DNA of 64,000 nt from Pseudomonas sp. 102515 (lineage in GTDB: Bacteria; Pseudomonadota; Gammaproteobacteria; Pseudomonadales; Pseudomonadaceae), in contig NZ_JAVHTY010000007.1 in the NCBI RefSeq assembly GCF_031085165.1, forward strand, positions 27,790 through 91,789, given 5' to 3'. Below the pieces are notes generated by a model. The model did not search any database. It was given only the letters and a program-made list of their open reading frames with translations, and was not told the DNA's origin. This document shows, in pieces, positions 17,126-26,676 of this stretch. Numbering within the stretch: the first letter of the stretch is position 1; each line of letters starts with the position of its first letter. The translations under genes were made by a program, and so were the position numbers.

Positions 17126-17921
17126 TGTCTTCGAATCCCGGATAGAGGCACATGCCGCCATCGACGAACAGGGTGGTGCCGACGATGTAGTCGGCCAGGT
17201 CGCTGGCGAGAAAGACCGCCGCGTTGCCCACGTCGTCGACATGGCCGACGCGCTTGTAGGGGATCAGCCTGAGCAGTTCACGCGCCTTGGCCTCGTCACC
17301 GGTCACCTCTTCGTTGATGGCGGTGGCGATGGCGCCCGGGGCGATGCTGTTGACGCGGATGCCCTCCGCGGCGACTTCCTGGGCCAGGCTGCGCATCAGC
17401 AGGTTGACCCCGCCCTTGGACGCGGCATAGTTGACGTGCCCGGCCCAGGGAATCACCTCGTGCACCGAGCTCATGTGGATGATCTTGCCCAGGGCACGGG
17501 AGATGTTCTCGTCGCGGCCCTGCTGGCGAAACTGGCGGATCGCCGCCCGGGCGCAGAGGAACTGGCCGGTGAGGTTGGTGTTGATCACCGTGTTCCAGTC
17601 CTCGAGCGACATGTCGGCGACCGCCGCGTCCTTTTGCAGGCCGGAGTTGGCGACCAGGATGTCCAGGCGGCCGAAGGCTTCCAGGGTGCGGTCGAACAGG
17701 GCCTGGACCGCGGCCTCGTCGCCGACGTCACCGCCCACGGCGATGGCCCGGCCGCCGGCGTCCTGGATGCGCCTGGCCAGCTCTTCCGCCGGTTCGGCGC
17801 TGGAATGGTAGTTGATGGCGACGGCGGCACCGGCCTTGGCCAGGGCTTCGGCGACGGCGGCACCGATCCCGGAACTGCCGCCGGTGACCAGGGCGACCTG
17901 GCCGTTGAGGGAAAGCTGCAT
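17118..17921 (-). CDS. SDR-family oxidoreductase, glucose 1-dehydrogenase-like
   Basis: A 267-residue classical short-chain dehydrogenase. The cofactor site TGGSSGIG lies at 14-21, NSG near 93, the catalytic serine in IIHMSSVHE and the YAASK Tyr-Lys pair near 169-173; the C-terminus ends in FVDGGMCLYPGFEDNG, like Bacillus-type glucose 1-dehydrogenases. An insert RQQGRDENISRALGK precedes the catalytic strand. It probably oxidises a sugar with NAD(P). First gene of a two-gene operon with GH15 (8-base overlap). The glucose assignment is by similarity and by the neighbour. Confidence 0.87.
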   Translation of the reverse strand: MQLSLNGQVALVTGGSSGIGAAVAEALAKAGAAVAINYHSSAEPAEELARRIQDAGGRAIAVGGDVGDEAAVQALFDRTLEAFGRLDILVANSGLQKDAAVADMSLEDWNTVINTNLTGQFLCARAAIRQFRQQGRDENISRALGKIIHMSSVHEVIPWAGHVNYAASKGGVNLLMRSLAQEVAAEGIRVNSIAPGAIATAINEEVTGDEAKARELLRLIPYKRVGHVDDVGNAAVFLASDLADYIVGTTLFVDGGMCLYPGFEDNG

Positions 17922-18006
17922 GTCCAGACTCCTGCACGGGAAAAGGTGTCTGACTGCTGACCGCCATGCTCGCGTCTAGGTTCAGCCCGCGAGCGTTGCC
18001 GGATGT

Positions 18007-19653
18007 TCAGGCCGAGGCCGTGCGGAACAGGCTCATGCGGCGCTCCAGATCCTCGGCCAATTCGGTCAGCTGGCGACTGGCCCCGGCGATCTGCTGCGAA
18101 CCGCTGGCGGTTTCCAGGGTGGCGGTGTGGATGCGATTGATGTTCTCGTTGACCTCCTCGGCCACGGCGGTCTGCTGGGCCGCGGCGGTGGCGATCTGGG
18201 CATTCATGGCGTTCACCGAACCGACGTCCGCCTGGATGGCCGCCAGGGCCGCGACGGCGCGCTGGGTCAGCTCGGCGGTCTGGTGGGCCTGGCCGCGGCT
18301 CTCTTCCATCTGCGCCGAGGCGCGCCCGGCGCCTTCCTGCAGGGTGGCGATCATGGCGCGGATCTCGCGGGTCGATTCCTGGGTGCGGGTAGCCAGGTTG
18401 CGGACCTCGTCGGCCACCACGGCGAAACCACGGCCCTGCTCACCGGCACGGGCGGCCTCGATGGCGGCATTCAGCGCCAGCAGGTTGGTCTGCTCGGCGA
18501 TGCCGTTGATGACGGCGACGATGTTCTCGATGCTGGCGCTGTCGCTGGACACCTGCTGCACGGTGACACTGGCCTGCTCCAGGGCTTGTACCAGCTGACC
18601 GATGGCCTGGCCGGAACTGGCGACCAGCCGGTTGCCGGTGTCCACCTGGGCACTGGCATTGCCGGTGGCCTGGGCGGCCTGGGCCGCGTAGCCGGCGACT
18701 TCGCCGATGGTGGCGGCCAACTCGGTGACCGCCGCGGCCATGTGCTGGGCCTGGTTGGACTGCACATCGGTGTGGCGCTGGTTGGTCTGGGCGGTGCTCT
18801 GCAGCTGGGCCGCCGCCGCGGCGACCGAGCTGGCGGTATGGCGCACCTGGACGATGGTCTGGCCCAGGTGTGCGGTGGCGCTGCCCAAGGTGCCCATGAC
18901 GCTGTCCGGGTAACGAGTGGCAGGGCGCTCGTCCAGACGGCCCTCGGCCAGCCGGCGGATGGCGGCGGCCACGGCGTGGGGTTCGCCGCCCAGGGTCGCG
19001 CCCATCTGGCGAATGATCATGATGGAGACGGCGATGCTCAGCAGCAGGGCGAGGGCGCAGGTCACCAGCATCAGCCAGCGGAAGCCGCCGGCGATGCCGC
19101 GAACCTCGGCCAGATGACCGCTGGCGATGGCTTCCTCGTGATCGATGAGCGCATTGATGCGCTTGAGCCACTCGACATAGGCCGGCGAGACGCGCTCCAG
19201 GAGGAACACCCGGGCGCCTTCCAGATCACCGGCCTGGCGCATTTGCAGCAAGCGATCGGTCAGGGGCAGGGCGGTACCCTCGATGTCCTTGATGGCCGCC
19301 AGCAGGCGCTGTTCCTCGGCGGTGGCGCCCTGGCTGGCATACAGCTGATCCATGGGCTCGGCGGACTGGCGATAGAAGGCCTTGAGTCGGTCGATGTCGA
19401 CCAGGCGGCTGGCCAGGGGCGCGGCGTCGTGGATCAGCACCGTATCGCGAATGGCGATGGCGCGATCGTGCACACTGCCGCGGAAGTTGATGGCATAGCG
19501 CTGCTTGACGCTGGCACCTTGGCTGACGGCAGTCAGGGTGTCGTCGATGACGCCGACGCGCTGGACGCCAACCAGGGTGATCAGCAGCATCAGCACCAGG
19601 ATCAGGCCGAAGCCCAGACCCAGGCGGGCGGCCATGGAAAGGGGGGTACGCAT
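18007..19653 (-). CDS. Methyl-accepting chemotaxis protein
   Basis: A 548-residue chemoreceptor. N-terminal helix at about 7-27 ([19 protein letters not shown]), a periplasmic four-helix-bundle ligand domain of about 160 residues, second helix near 187-207 ([22 protein letters not shown]), HAMP, then the long cytoplasmic coiled coil. The conserved signalling tip is [19 protein letters not shown]. It ends LFRTASA with no CheR-docking pentapeptide. I start at the ATG at 19653, which follows GAGG. Ligand unknown. It is a single gene. Confidence 0.92.
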   Translation of the reverse strand: MRTPLSMAARLGLGFGLILVLMLLITLVGVQRVGVIDDTLTAVSQGASVKQRYAINFRGSVHDRAIAIRDTVLIHDAAPLASRLVDIDRLKAFYRQSAEPMDQLYASQGATAEEQRLLAAIKDIEGTALPLTDRLLQMRQAGDLEGARVFLLERVSPAYVEWLKRINALIDHEEAIASGHLAEVRGIAGGFRWLMLVTCALALLLSIAVSIMIIRQMGATLGGEPHAVAAAIRRLAEGRLDERPATRYPDSVMGTLGSATAHLGQTIVQVRHTASSVAAAAAQLQSTAQTNQRHTDVQSNQAQHMAAAVTELAATIGEVAGYAAQAAQATGNASAQVDTGNRLVASSGQAIGQLVQALEQASVTVQQVSSDSASIENIVAVINGIAEQTNLLALNAAIEAARAGEQGRGFAVVADEVRNLATRTQESTREIRAMIATLQEGAGRASAQMEESRGQAHQTAELTQRAVAALAAIQADVGSVNAMNAQIATAAAQQTAVAEEVNENINRIHTATLETASGSQQIAGASRQLTELAEDLERRMSLFRTASA

Positions 19654-19781
19654 GTGAACCTCAACGCTTGAACGGTGTGACATGGATCACATTTTTCGGC
19701 AAAGGTTTGCGCGATAAGGTTCTTCAGGGGCGAGCGGTCATCCCCTGGGTATGAATGGCCCCTGGGAGGACAGGGCTGGAT

Positions 19782-21011
19782 TCAGCTGTCCTGACGTGGC
19801 TCCGTCAGCCGGTCGCGCCTGGCCAGACCCGGGAACAGCTTCATCCAGGCCCCGGTGATCACCAGGGTGCCGACGCCACCCAGCACCACCGCGGGCACCG
19901 TGCCGAAAAAGTGCGCAGTGACCCCCGACTCGAATTCGCCGAGCTGGTTGGAGGCACCGATGAACAGGCCGTTGACCGCACTGACCCGGCCGCGCATGGC
20001 ATCCGGGGTCTCCAACTGGACGAAGGAGCTGCGGATCACCACGCTGACCATGTCGGCGGCGCCCAGCACCACCAGGGTGCCCAGCGAGAACCATAGCGAG
20101 GTGGACAGCCCGAAGGCGATGGTGGCCACGCCGAACAGCGCCACCGAGCCGAACATGATGCGGCCCACGTGGCGATTGAGACTGACATAGGCGAGCAGAA
20201 AGGACATGCCCAGGGCGCCCACGGCCGGTGCCGAGCGCAGCAGGCCCAGGCCCCAGGGTCCGGTGAGCAGGATGTCGGCGGCGAACACCGGGAGCAGGGC
20301 GGTGGCGCCGCCCAGGAGCACGGCGAAGAGATCCAGGGAAATGGCGCCGAGCACGTCCGGGCGACTCCTGATGAAGCGGATGCCGGCCAGCAGGTTGTCC
20401 AGGGTCGGCTTTTCCTTCTGGCTGGGCGTCTGCCGCGCCGGCAGGCTGGAGACCAGCAGGATGGCGATGCCATAGAGCACCAACGCCGGGCCATAGACCC
20501 AGGCGGCCCCCAGGGCATAGAGCAGCCCGCCCAGGGCGGGGGCGATGATGGTGGCGCCCTGCATGGCCGAGGCCGCGGCGGCGATGGCGCGGGGAAAGAT
20601 CGAAGGCGGCACGATGTTGGGCAGCAGCGCCTGGGTGGTGGGTTGCTCGAAGGCGCGGGCGGTGCCCAGGCAGAAGGCCAGGATGAAGATCAGTTCGCGG
20701 GTCACCGCCTGGTTGAGGCTGCCCACCAGCAGCACCAGGGCGATCAGTCCCTGGCCGGCCTGGCAGAGGGCGGCGACCCGGCGGCGGTCGTAGCGGTCGG
20801 CGACATGCCCGGTGTGCAGCATGAACAGCACCCGTGGCAGGAATTCCACCAGCCCCACCAGGCCGAGGTCGAGCACATTGCCGGTGAGGGAATAGAGGTG
20901 CCAGCCGATGGCGACGGTGAGCATCTGGAAACTGCCGGCGGTGCAGATGCGGGCGAACCAGAAGGCGACGAAGGGACGGTGGTGACGCAGCTGCAGGGTA
21001 TCGCCGGACAT
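19782..21011 (-). CDS. MFS transporter, EntS/MFS_3-like exporter
   Basis: A 409-residue carrier with about twelve hydrophobic helices. The N-terminus RHHRPFVAFWFARICTAGS and the loop GHVADRYDRRRV match the MFS_3 group that includes the enterobactin exporter EntS. A middle loop (RQTPSQKEKPTLDNLLAGIRF) is typical of the group. ATG at 21011 is preferred; an in-frame start 35 codons upstream would add a poorly plausible N-terminus. No siderophore genes adjoin, so the substrate (siderophore, drug or other) is open. Confidence 0.83.
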   Translation of the reverse strand: MSGDTLQLRHHRPFVAFWFARICTAGSFQMLTVAIGWHLYSLTGNVLDLGLVGLVEFLPRVLFMLHTGHVADRYDRRRVAALCQAGQGLIALVLLVGSLNQAVTRELIFILAFCLGTARAFEQPTTQALLPNIVPPSIFPRAIAAAASAMQGATIIAPALGGLLYALGAAWVYGPALVLYGIAILLVSSLPARQTPSQKEKPTLDNLLAGIRFIRSRPDVLGAISLDLFAVLLGGATALLPVFAADILLTGPWGLGLLRSAPAVGALGMSFLLAYVSLNRHVGRIMFGSVALFGVATIAFGLSTSLWFSLGTLVVLGAADMVSVVIRSSFVQLETPDAMRGRVSAVNGLFIGASNQLGEFESGVTAHFFGTVPAVVLGGVGTLVITGAWMKLFPGLARRDRLTEPRQDS

Positions 21012-21157
21012 GGCAGGGGGCTCGCGAGGGCAGAGGCGGCATCTTAAGCCACCCCGAGGCTGATCGTCATACAACTGCGGGGGTGCGACAGCCTGCCCGA
21101 TGCGACATCGAACCACGTAAGCAAATGTATCGAGGAGGACTATTCTAAAGCCTGACG

Positions 21158-21171
21158 TTGATCCCCGTCAG
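21158..21171 (+). promoter_or_regulatory. Weak Anr/Fnr-like box upstream of cioA
   Basis: TTGATCCCCGTCAG fits TTGAT-N4-ATCAA with a perfect left half and three of five bases in the right half. In P. aeruginosa, Anr represses cioAB at low oxygen, which makes a site here plausible. It lies in the 305-base gap between the MFS gene and cioA; the rest of that gap shows no gene. The same bases also form a 6-bp hairpin (CTGACG/CGTCAG), so this is tentative. Confidence 0.3.
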
Positions 21172-21316
21172 CTTCCGACCTGGCCCTTTGGGCTAGCCGC
21201 GGTGGCGCCTTTTTAGCGTCCCGCTAGAACCCCCGGCGACGCCGGAGGTTCGAACCTCGGTCAGCGTCAACTCGACCGGCTGCTCTCGACGGCCGGCGTG
21301 CCTGAGAGGAATAGCT

Positions 21317-22762
21317 ATGTTCGGCCTCGAAGCCCTGGATCTCGCCCGGATCCAGTTCGCCTTCACCGTGTCCTTCCACATCGTCTTCCCGGCGCTGTCC
21401 ATCGGCACCGCGAGCTTTCTCGCCGTGCTCGAAGGGCTGTGGCTGAAGACCGACAACCACGTCTACAAGGATCTGTATCACTTCTGGCTGAAGATCTTCG
21501 CCATCTTCTTCGGCATGGGCGTGGTGTCCGGTCTGGTGATGGCCTATGAGTTCGGCACCAACTGGAGCGGCTTCGCCGACTATGCCGGCGCCGTGACCGG
21601 CCCCTTGCTGACCTACGAGGTGCTCACCGCCTTCTTCATCGAGGCCGGTTTCCTCGGCGTCATGCTGTTCGGCTGGAACCGCGTGGGCCGCGGCCTGCAC
21701 TTCTTCTCGACGGTGATGGTGGCTATCGGCACCCTGATGTCGACCTTCTGGATCCTGTCCTCCAACAGCTGGATGCACACCCCGAGCGGCTACGAGATCG
21801 TCGACGGCCGCATCGTCCCGGTGGACTGGCTGGCGGTGATCTTCAACCCGTCGTTCCCCTTCCGCTGGGCGCACATGACCATCGCCGCCTACCTGTCGGT
21901 GGCCTTCCTGGTCGGCGCTTCGGCGGCCTGGCACCTGTTGCGCGGCAACGACAACCCGGCGGTACGCAAGATGTTTTCCATGGCCATGTGGATGGCCCTG
22001 CTGGTAGCCCCCATCCAGGCCTTCGTCGGTGACGCCCACGGCCTCAATACCCTGGAGCACCAGCCGGCCAAGATCGCCGCGATGGAAGGCCACTGGGAGA
22101 ATCCCCCCGGCGAGGCGACCCCGCTGATCCTGTTCGGCTGGCCGGACATGGAGCGCGAGGAAACTCGCTTCAAACTCGAGATCCCGGTGCTGGGCAGCCT
22201 GATCCTCAAGCACAGCCTCACCGAGCCGATCCCGGCGCTCAAGGACTTCCCCAAGGAAGACCGGCCGCCGGCCTATGTGGTGTTCTGGTCGTTCCGCATC
22301 ATGGTCGCCCTGGGCATGCTGATGATCGCCGCCGGCCTGTGGAGCGCCTGGCTGCGCTGGCGCGGCACGCTGTTCGAGACCCGCGGCTTCCTGCGCCTGG
22401 TCACCTGCATGGGGCCGGTCGGCCTCATCGCCCTGCTGGCCGGCTGGTTCACCACCGAGGTGGGCCGCCAGCCGTGGATCGTCTACGGCCTCCTGCGTAC
22501 CAAGGACGGGGTGTCCAACCACAGCGTCACCCAGCTGAGCATCACCCTGGTGGCCTTCGTGGTGGTCTATTTCGCCGTGTTCGGCATCGGCACCCTCTAT
22601 GCCCTGCGCATGATCGGCAAGGGTCCGCACACCGGCGAGGGTGATCTTTCCACCACCGGTGGCCCCGGTACCGATCGCCATCCCAAGCGTCCGCTGTCCG
22701 GCGCCGATGGCGGCCTGGAAGAAGACAATCCCAATGACCAGCTGACCGGAGACCGCACATGA
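21317..22762 (+). CDS. cioA: Cyanide-insensitive quinol oxidase subunit I (CydA family)
   Basis: A 481-residue membrane protein, the haem-bearing subunit of a bd-type quinol oxidase that reduces oxygen to water at the inner membrane. Helices start at residue 15 (QFAFTVSFHIVFPALSIG, whose histidine is a haem ligand). VMAYEFGTNWSGF and ETRFKLEIPVLGSLI mark the quinol region; the Q-loop is short, as in CioA rather than E. coli CydA. Start ATG at 21317 has GAGAGGA upstream. Its stop overlaps cioB in ATGA. Expected to resist cyanide and function at low oxygen or under stress. Confidence 0.93.
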   Translation: MFGLEALDLARIQFAFTVSFHIVFPALSIGTASFLAVLEGLWLKTDNHVYKDLYHFWLKIFAIFFGMGVVSGLVMAYEFGTNWSGFADYAGAVTGPLLTYEVLTAFFIEAGFLGVMLFGWNRVGRGLHFFSTVMVAIGTLMSTFWILSSNSWMHTPSGYEIVDGRIVPVDWLAVIFNPSFPFRWAHMTIAAYLSVAFLVGASAAWHLLRGNDNPAVRKMFSMAMWMALLVAPIQAFVGDAHGLNTLEHQPAKIAAMEGHWENPPGEATPLILFGWPDMEREETRFKLEIPVLGSLILKHSLTEPIPALKDFPKEDRPPAYVVFWSFRIMVALGMLMIAAGLWSAWLRWRGTLFETRGFLRLVTCMGPVGLIALLAGWFTTEVGRQPWIVYGLLRTKDGVSNHSVTQLSITLVAFVVVYFAVFGIGTLYALRMIGKGPHTGEGDLSTTGGPGTDRHPKRPLSGADGGLEEDNPNDQLTGDRT

Positions 22763-23781
22763 ACGGCATCCCTGGCATCGACCTCCCGCTGATCTGGGCG
22801 ATCATCATCATCTTCGGCCTCATGATGTACGTGGTCATGGACGGCTTCGACCTGGGCATCGGCATCCTCTTCCCCTTCGTCAAGGGCAAGGAAGATCGCG
22901 ACGTCATGATGAACACCGTGGCACCCATCTGGGACGGCAACGAGACCTGGCTGGTGCTCGGCGGGGCGGGGCTCTATGGCGCCTTCCCGCTGGCCTACTC
23001 GGTGATCCTGCCGGCGCTGTACCTGCCGCTGATCTTCATGCTGATCGGCCTGATCTTCCGCGGCGTGGCCTTCGAATTCCGCTTCAAGGTCCAGGAAGGC
23101 AAGGAGGCCCTGTGGGACAAGTCCTTCATCTTCGGTTCGCTGCTGGCCAGCTTCTGCCAGGGCGTGGCCCTGGGCGCCTTCATCGAAGGCTTCCCGGTGG
23201 AGAATCGCCAGTATGTCGGCGGCCCGCTGGACTGGCTGACACCCTTCTCGGTGTTCTGCGGCCTGGGCGTGATCGCCGCCTATGCGCTGCTGGGCAGCAC
23301 CTGGCTGATCATGAAGACCGAGGGTCCGCTGCAGGCCACCATGCGCCGTCTGACCAAACCGCTGCTGTTCCTGCTGCTGGCCTTCACCGCGGTGGTGAGC
23401 ATCTGGACCCCGCTGAGCCAGGCGGCCATCGCCGCCCGCTGGTTCAGCATGCCCAACCTGGTCTGGTTCCTGCCGGTGCCGATCCTGGTGGGCGTGGTGA
23501 CCCTGGCCCTGCTGCGTGCCATCCTGCGCGATGACTCGCACCATGCGCCCTTCCTGCTGACCCTGGCGCTGATCTTCCTCGGCTACAGCGGTCTGGGCAT
23601 CAGCCTCTGGCCGAACATCATCCCGCCGGGCGTTTCCATCTGGGAGGCCTCGTCGCCGCCGCAGAGCCAGCTGTTCCTGCTCATCGGCACCCTGTTCATC
23701 ATCCCCATCACCCTGATGTACACCTTCTGGGGCTACTACGTGTTCCGCGGCAAGGTACGCGCGGGGGAGGGCTACCACTGA
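22759..23781 (+). CDS. cioB: Cyanide-insensitive quinol oxidase subunit II (CydB family)
   Basis: A 340-residue membrane protein with eight or nine helices. The N-terminal block [14 protein letters not shown] and [20 protein letters not shown] are diagnostic of CydB/CioB, the subunit that pairs with CioA in the bd-type oxidase. It overlaps cioA by 4 bases and the downstream DUF2474 gene by 1 base, giving a tight three-gene operon. Length matches the family. No oddities seen. Confidence 0.94.
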   Translation: MNGIPGIDLPLIWAIIIIFGLMMYVVMDGFDLGIGILFPFVKGKEDRDVMMNTVAPIWDGNETWLVLGGAGLYGAFPLAYSVILPALYLPLIFMLIGLIFRGVAFEFRFKVQEGKEALWDKSFIFGSLLASFCQGVALGAFIEGFPVENRQYVGGPLDWLTPFSVFCGLGVIAAYALLGSTWLIMKTEGPLQATMRRLTKPLLFLLLAFTAVVSIWTPLSQAAIAARWFSMPNLVWFLPVPILVGVVTLALLRAILRDDSHHAPFLLTLALIFLGYSGLGISLWPNIIPPGVSIWEASSPPQSQLFLLIGTLFIIPITLMYTFWGYYVFRGKVRAGEGYH

Positions 23782-23942
23782 TGGTCGGCCGCTCGCGCGA
23801 ACCCAACCCCGCGGACAACAAGCCGCTCTGGCAGCGCCTGGCCTGGATGGCCGGCATCTGGGCCTGCAGCCTGGTGGCCCTGGGCGTGGTGGCCTGGGTG
23901 TTGCGGTTGGTGCTGACGGCGGCGGGGCTCAAGTCGCACTGA
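23781..23942 (+). CDS. DUF2474 small membrane protein, third subunit of the Cio oxidase
   Basis: A 53-residue protein beginning [20 protein letters not shown], with a single membrane helix from about residue 21 to 48 ([20 protein letters not shown]). Its ATG shares the last base of the cioB stop (TGATG), so it depends on cioB translation. DUF2474 proteins regularly follow cioAB and are thought to do what CydX does for CydAB: stabilise the oxidase. The tryptophans and basic N-terminus fit that family. Confidence 0.85.
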   Translation: MVGRSREPNPADNKPLWQRLAWMAGIWACSLVALGVVAWVLRLVLTAAGLKSH

Positions 23943-23960
23943 CTTCTCCCAGGTGTTTTG

Positions 23961-23986
23961 GTGGATGAGGCTGCGCCGTCATCCAC
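23961..23986. repeat. Dispersed hairpin repeat after the cio operon
   Basis: GTGGATGA / TCATCCAC form an 8-bp perfect stem around GGCTGCGCCG. The motif followed by CGCTAC is a common intergenic repeat in pseudomonads. It opens the 467-base gene-free stretch 23943-24409 and could end cio transcription. Confidence 0.6.
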
Positions 23987-24132
23987 GCTACGCGGGGCTC
24001 AATCCTTGTGTAGGAAACTTATCCTCCAGGTCCCCGCGCTCCGCCGCCCTTCGGCCACGGCCCGCTGGAGCGGCACTGGCGTGAGGGCATCCTGCGCAAG
24101 GCGCAGGACCGGCCAATTGGGGCGAGCCTTTT

Positions 24133-24164
24133 GGTTACTTTTTTGGCAATTGAAAAAAGTAACC
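24133..24164. repeat. Long perfect hairpin, GGTTACTTTTTT family
   Basis: Arms GGTTACTTTTTT and AAAAAAGTAACC pair over 12 bp around the 8-base loop GGCAATTG. It is flanked by GCGAGCCTTTT and CCGCCCGACGAGGGCGG. Similar elements are scattered through Pseudomonas genomes. There is no open frame across it. Either strand offers a U-run, so it could also terminate transcription. Confidence 0.65.
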
Positions 24165-24225
24165 CGCCCGACGAGGGCGGAACAAAAAGCGTCCGAATAC
24201 ACCGCGAATCAGCTTGGCGACCTAG

Positions 24226-24280
24226 CTCCCACCCCAATCCTCCCCCGCAAGCGGGAGAGGGGGCTGTTCGCGCGGGAGGG
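24226..24280. repeat. Dispersed intergenic repeat, copy 2
   Basis: ACCCCAATCCTCCCCC is followed by a GCAAGC turn and GGGAGAGGGGGCTGTTCGCGC. It matches the element at 15167-15221 in order and spacing, with a diverged hairpin centre. It lies 130 bases before the hydrolase gene. Confidence 0.6.
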
Positions 24281-24409
24281 CCATCCGGCGTGAGTGATCC
24301 GCTTGTGCCCCGGCTCAGCCTACCCCCAAACCTACAACTTTTCCCAGTTATCCCCCTGCCGCCCGCCCGCTAGCCTGACCCCGTTCCCATCCAGACGAGG
24401 AAGGCATCC

Positions 24410-25303
24410 ATGCAGGTTCGAGAAGGCTACGCCGATTTCCAGGGTCACCAGACCTGGTACCGGGTCACCGGTGACCTGACCAGTGGGCGGCTGCCGCTGG
24501 TAGTGGCCCATGGCGGACCGGGTTGTACGCACGACTATGTCGACAGCTTCAAGGATCTGGCCGAGCACGGCTGGCCGGTGGTGCATTACGACCAGTTGGG
24601 CAATGGCCGTTCCACCCACCTGCGCGGCATCGATCCGGGTTTCTGGACGGTGGCGTTGTTTCTCGACGAATTGAACAACTTGCTGCGCCACCTGGGTATC
24701 CGCCAGTACGCGTTGCTTGGCCAGTCCTGGGGAGGAATGCTCGCTGCCGAGCACGGGGTGCGTCAGCCTGCAGGACTGCGGGGGTTGATCATCGCCAATT
24801 CGCCTGCGTCCATGGCGCTCTGGCGCGAAGCTGCGACAGGGCTGCGAGCCGAGTTGCCGCCCGAGGTGCAGGCCACCCTGGAGCGCCACGAGGCCGCCGG
24901 CACCACCGACTCTCCGGAGTATCGCGCCGCCAGCCAGGTCTTCTATGACCGCCATGTCTGCCGGGTGCAGCCCATGCCGGCCGAGGTGGCGCGGACCTTC
25001 GCCGCCATCGACGCCGATCCCACCGTCTATCACGCCATGAACGGCCCCACCGAATTCCATGTGATCGGCAGTCTCCGGGACTGGAGCGTGATCGAGCGGC
25101 TGGCGCGGATCCAGGTGCCGACGCTGCTGATCTCCGGGCGTCACGACGAGGCCACGCCGGCCTGCGTGGAGCCCTTCGACCGGCTCATACCGGACGCACG
25201 CTGGCGCATCTTCGAGAATTCCAGCCATATGCCCCATGTGGAAGAACGCGAAGCCTGCATGGCCACGGTGGCGATCTTTCTCGCCGAGGTGGAAGGCCGC
25301 TAG
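24410..25303 (+). CDS. Proline iminopeptidase-family alpha/beta hydrolase
   Basis: A 297-residue cytosolic serine hydrolase. [11 protein letters not shown] supplies the oxyanion region near residue 38, GQSWGG holds the nucleophile serine near residue 106, [10 protein letters not shown] the aspartate, and [10 protein letters not shown] the histidine. The HGGPG and GxSWGG pair is typical of proline iminopeptidases and related peptidases or amidases; exact substrate unknown. GAGGAAGGC precedes the ATG. The last 4 bases overlap the stop of the convergent GTPase gene. Confidence 0.87.
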   Translation: MQVREGYADFQGHQTWYRVTGDLTSGRLPLVVAHGGPGCTHDYVDSFKDLAEHGWPVVHYDQLGNGRSTHLRGIDPGFWTVALFLDELNNLLRHLGIRQYALLGQSWGGMLAAEHGVRQPAGLRGLIIANSPASMALWREAATGLRAELPPEVQATLERHEAAGTTDSPEYRAASQVFYDRHVCRVQPMPAEVARTFAAIDADPTVYHAMNGPTEFHVIGSLRDWSVIERLARIQVPTLLISGRHDEATPACVEPFDRLIPDARWRIFENSSHMPHVEEREACMATVAIFLAEVEGR

Positions 25304-26676
25304 GCGTCGGCGTCCAGGGCCGCGGCGATCTCGTCGATCCGGCTCTGGCGATCGTCGGCCTGCAGGCGCGGGCGTGGATTGAGCGCCGACCATTCCGGGT
25401 GGGCCCGGGCCACCTGTACGGCGGCGGGCAGCTTGCCCTCGCGCCAGCGCTGCTCGTCGGGGGCGGCCACCTCGATGGCGCCCTGGGCGGCATGGCCGCG
25501 GGTCTCCAGGGCCGCCAGCAGTTGCCGCTGCCGCAACGCCAGCAGCCGCAGCACGGCATCGTCGATGGACAGCTCCCGCCCGCCGCGCAGCTTGCCGAAC
25601 AGCCGCCGGCCATAGTGGCCACCGGTCTGGGCCAGGCCGCCAGCCAGGGCGCCCAGTACCGTGGCGGCGCCCAGGGTCAGGCCACCGGCGAGCAGGTCGA
25701 GGCCGACCCCAGCCGCGGCCCCGGCCGCCACGCCGCCGCCCAGGCGGATGCCCAGCAGGCGCAGGGTTTCCGGATTGAACAAGTCATCGCCCCAGCGACC
25801 GTCCAGCAGCGGCAGGTCGCTGGCATGGGCATCGCCCGGGCGAAAGCCGAACAGTCGCAGGAGTTCTTCAACGCAGCGCTGTTCGCGGGTGCGCAGGGCG
25901 TCGCGCAACTCGGCGGTCGCGGTATTCACCTCAGCTTCGCCAGGCGCCACGCTGCGTCGGGCGGCGGCGGCGTCCACCAGCAATTCAGCGATCCGTCGCA
26001 CGCCTTGCTGATGGCGGCGGCGCGCCTGCTCGGCATGGTCGGCGATCAGGCGTTGCAGCGCCGGGCGGCCACTTTCCAGCAGGGTCGCCAGGCTTTCATA
26101 GAGACGCGCCTCGCCATCCGCCGGCGGGGCGACGCTATCGAACCGTACCAGGGCATGCAGGCCGAGACGGGCCAGGGTGGCGCGCCAGTCGTCGGCGCGA
26201 TGACCGTCGGCGGCGACGAAATTGAGTACCGGTACCAGCGGCCGACCGCAACCGGCCAGCACCGCCAGTTCGTCGCGGTACTTGGCCAGCACCGGCTCGC
26301 GGGCGTCGATCACATAGAGCCCGGCGTCGGACGCGCGCAGCTGGCGGATCACCTTGGCTTCCTGCTCGAATCTCTGGCGGGCTTCCACGCTGTCGAGAAA
26401 GCGGTCGAGCAGGGTGGCGGCGTCCAGGCGCTCGCCGGGTCGTTCCAGTTGCTCCAGATAGTCGCGCAGGGCGATGGCGTCTTCCAGGCCGGGGGTATCG
26501 TAGAGCTCCAGCAGCGCCTCGCCGTCCACCGACAGCCGGGCACCCTCGACATGGCGGGTGGTGCTGGGACGGTGGGAGACCTCGCCGAAGTCGACGTCGC
26601 GGGTCAGGGTGCGCAGCAGTGACGTCTTGCCGACATTGGTATGACCGACCAGCGCCAGGCGCAGGGGGGCGCTCAT
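25300..26676 (-). CDS. DUF3482 GTPase (Era/TrmE-like G domain with glycine-rich hydrophobic region)
   Basis: A 458-residue protein. The G domain occupies about 5-180: P-loop [11 protein letters not shown] at 9-19, switch I STTRHVEG, and DTPGLED as G3. The expected NKxD base-specificity motif is not evident (the strand reads [11 protein letters not shown]), so nucleotide preference is uncertain. A helical segment follows, then a glycine-zipper-like hydrophobic stretch around 300-350 ([20 protein letters not shown]), able to contact or enter membrane. Its ATG overlaps the stop of the upstream DUF2868 gene in ATGA; the two belong together. Role unknown. Confidence 0.87.
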   Translation of the reverse strand: MSAPLRLALVGHTNVGKTSLLRTLTRDVDFGEVSHRPSTTRHVEGARLSVDGEALLELYDTPGLEDAIALRDYLEQLERPGERLDAATLLDRFLDSVEARQRFEQEAKVIRQLRASDAGLYVIDAREPVLAKYRDELAVLAGCGRPLVPVLNFVAADGHRADDWRATLARLGLHALVRFDSVAPPADGEARLYESLATLLESGRPALQRLIADHAEQARRRHQQGVRRIAELLVDAAAARRSVAPGEAEVNTATAELRDALRTREQRCVEELLRLFGFRPGDAHASDLPLLDGRWGDDLFNPETLRLLGIRLGGGVAAGAAAGVGLDLLAGGLTLGAATVLGALAGGLAQTGGHYGRRLFGKLRGGRELSIDDAVLRLLALRQRQLLAALETRGHAAQGAIEVAAPDEQRWREGKLPAAVQVARAHPEWSALNPRPRLQADDRQSRIDEIAAALDADA

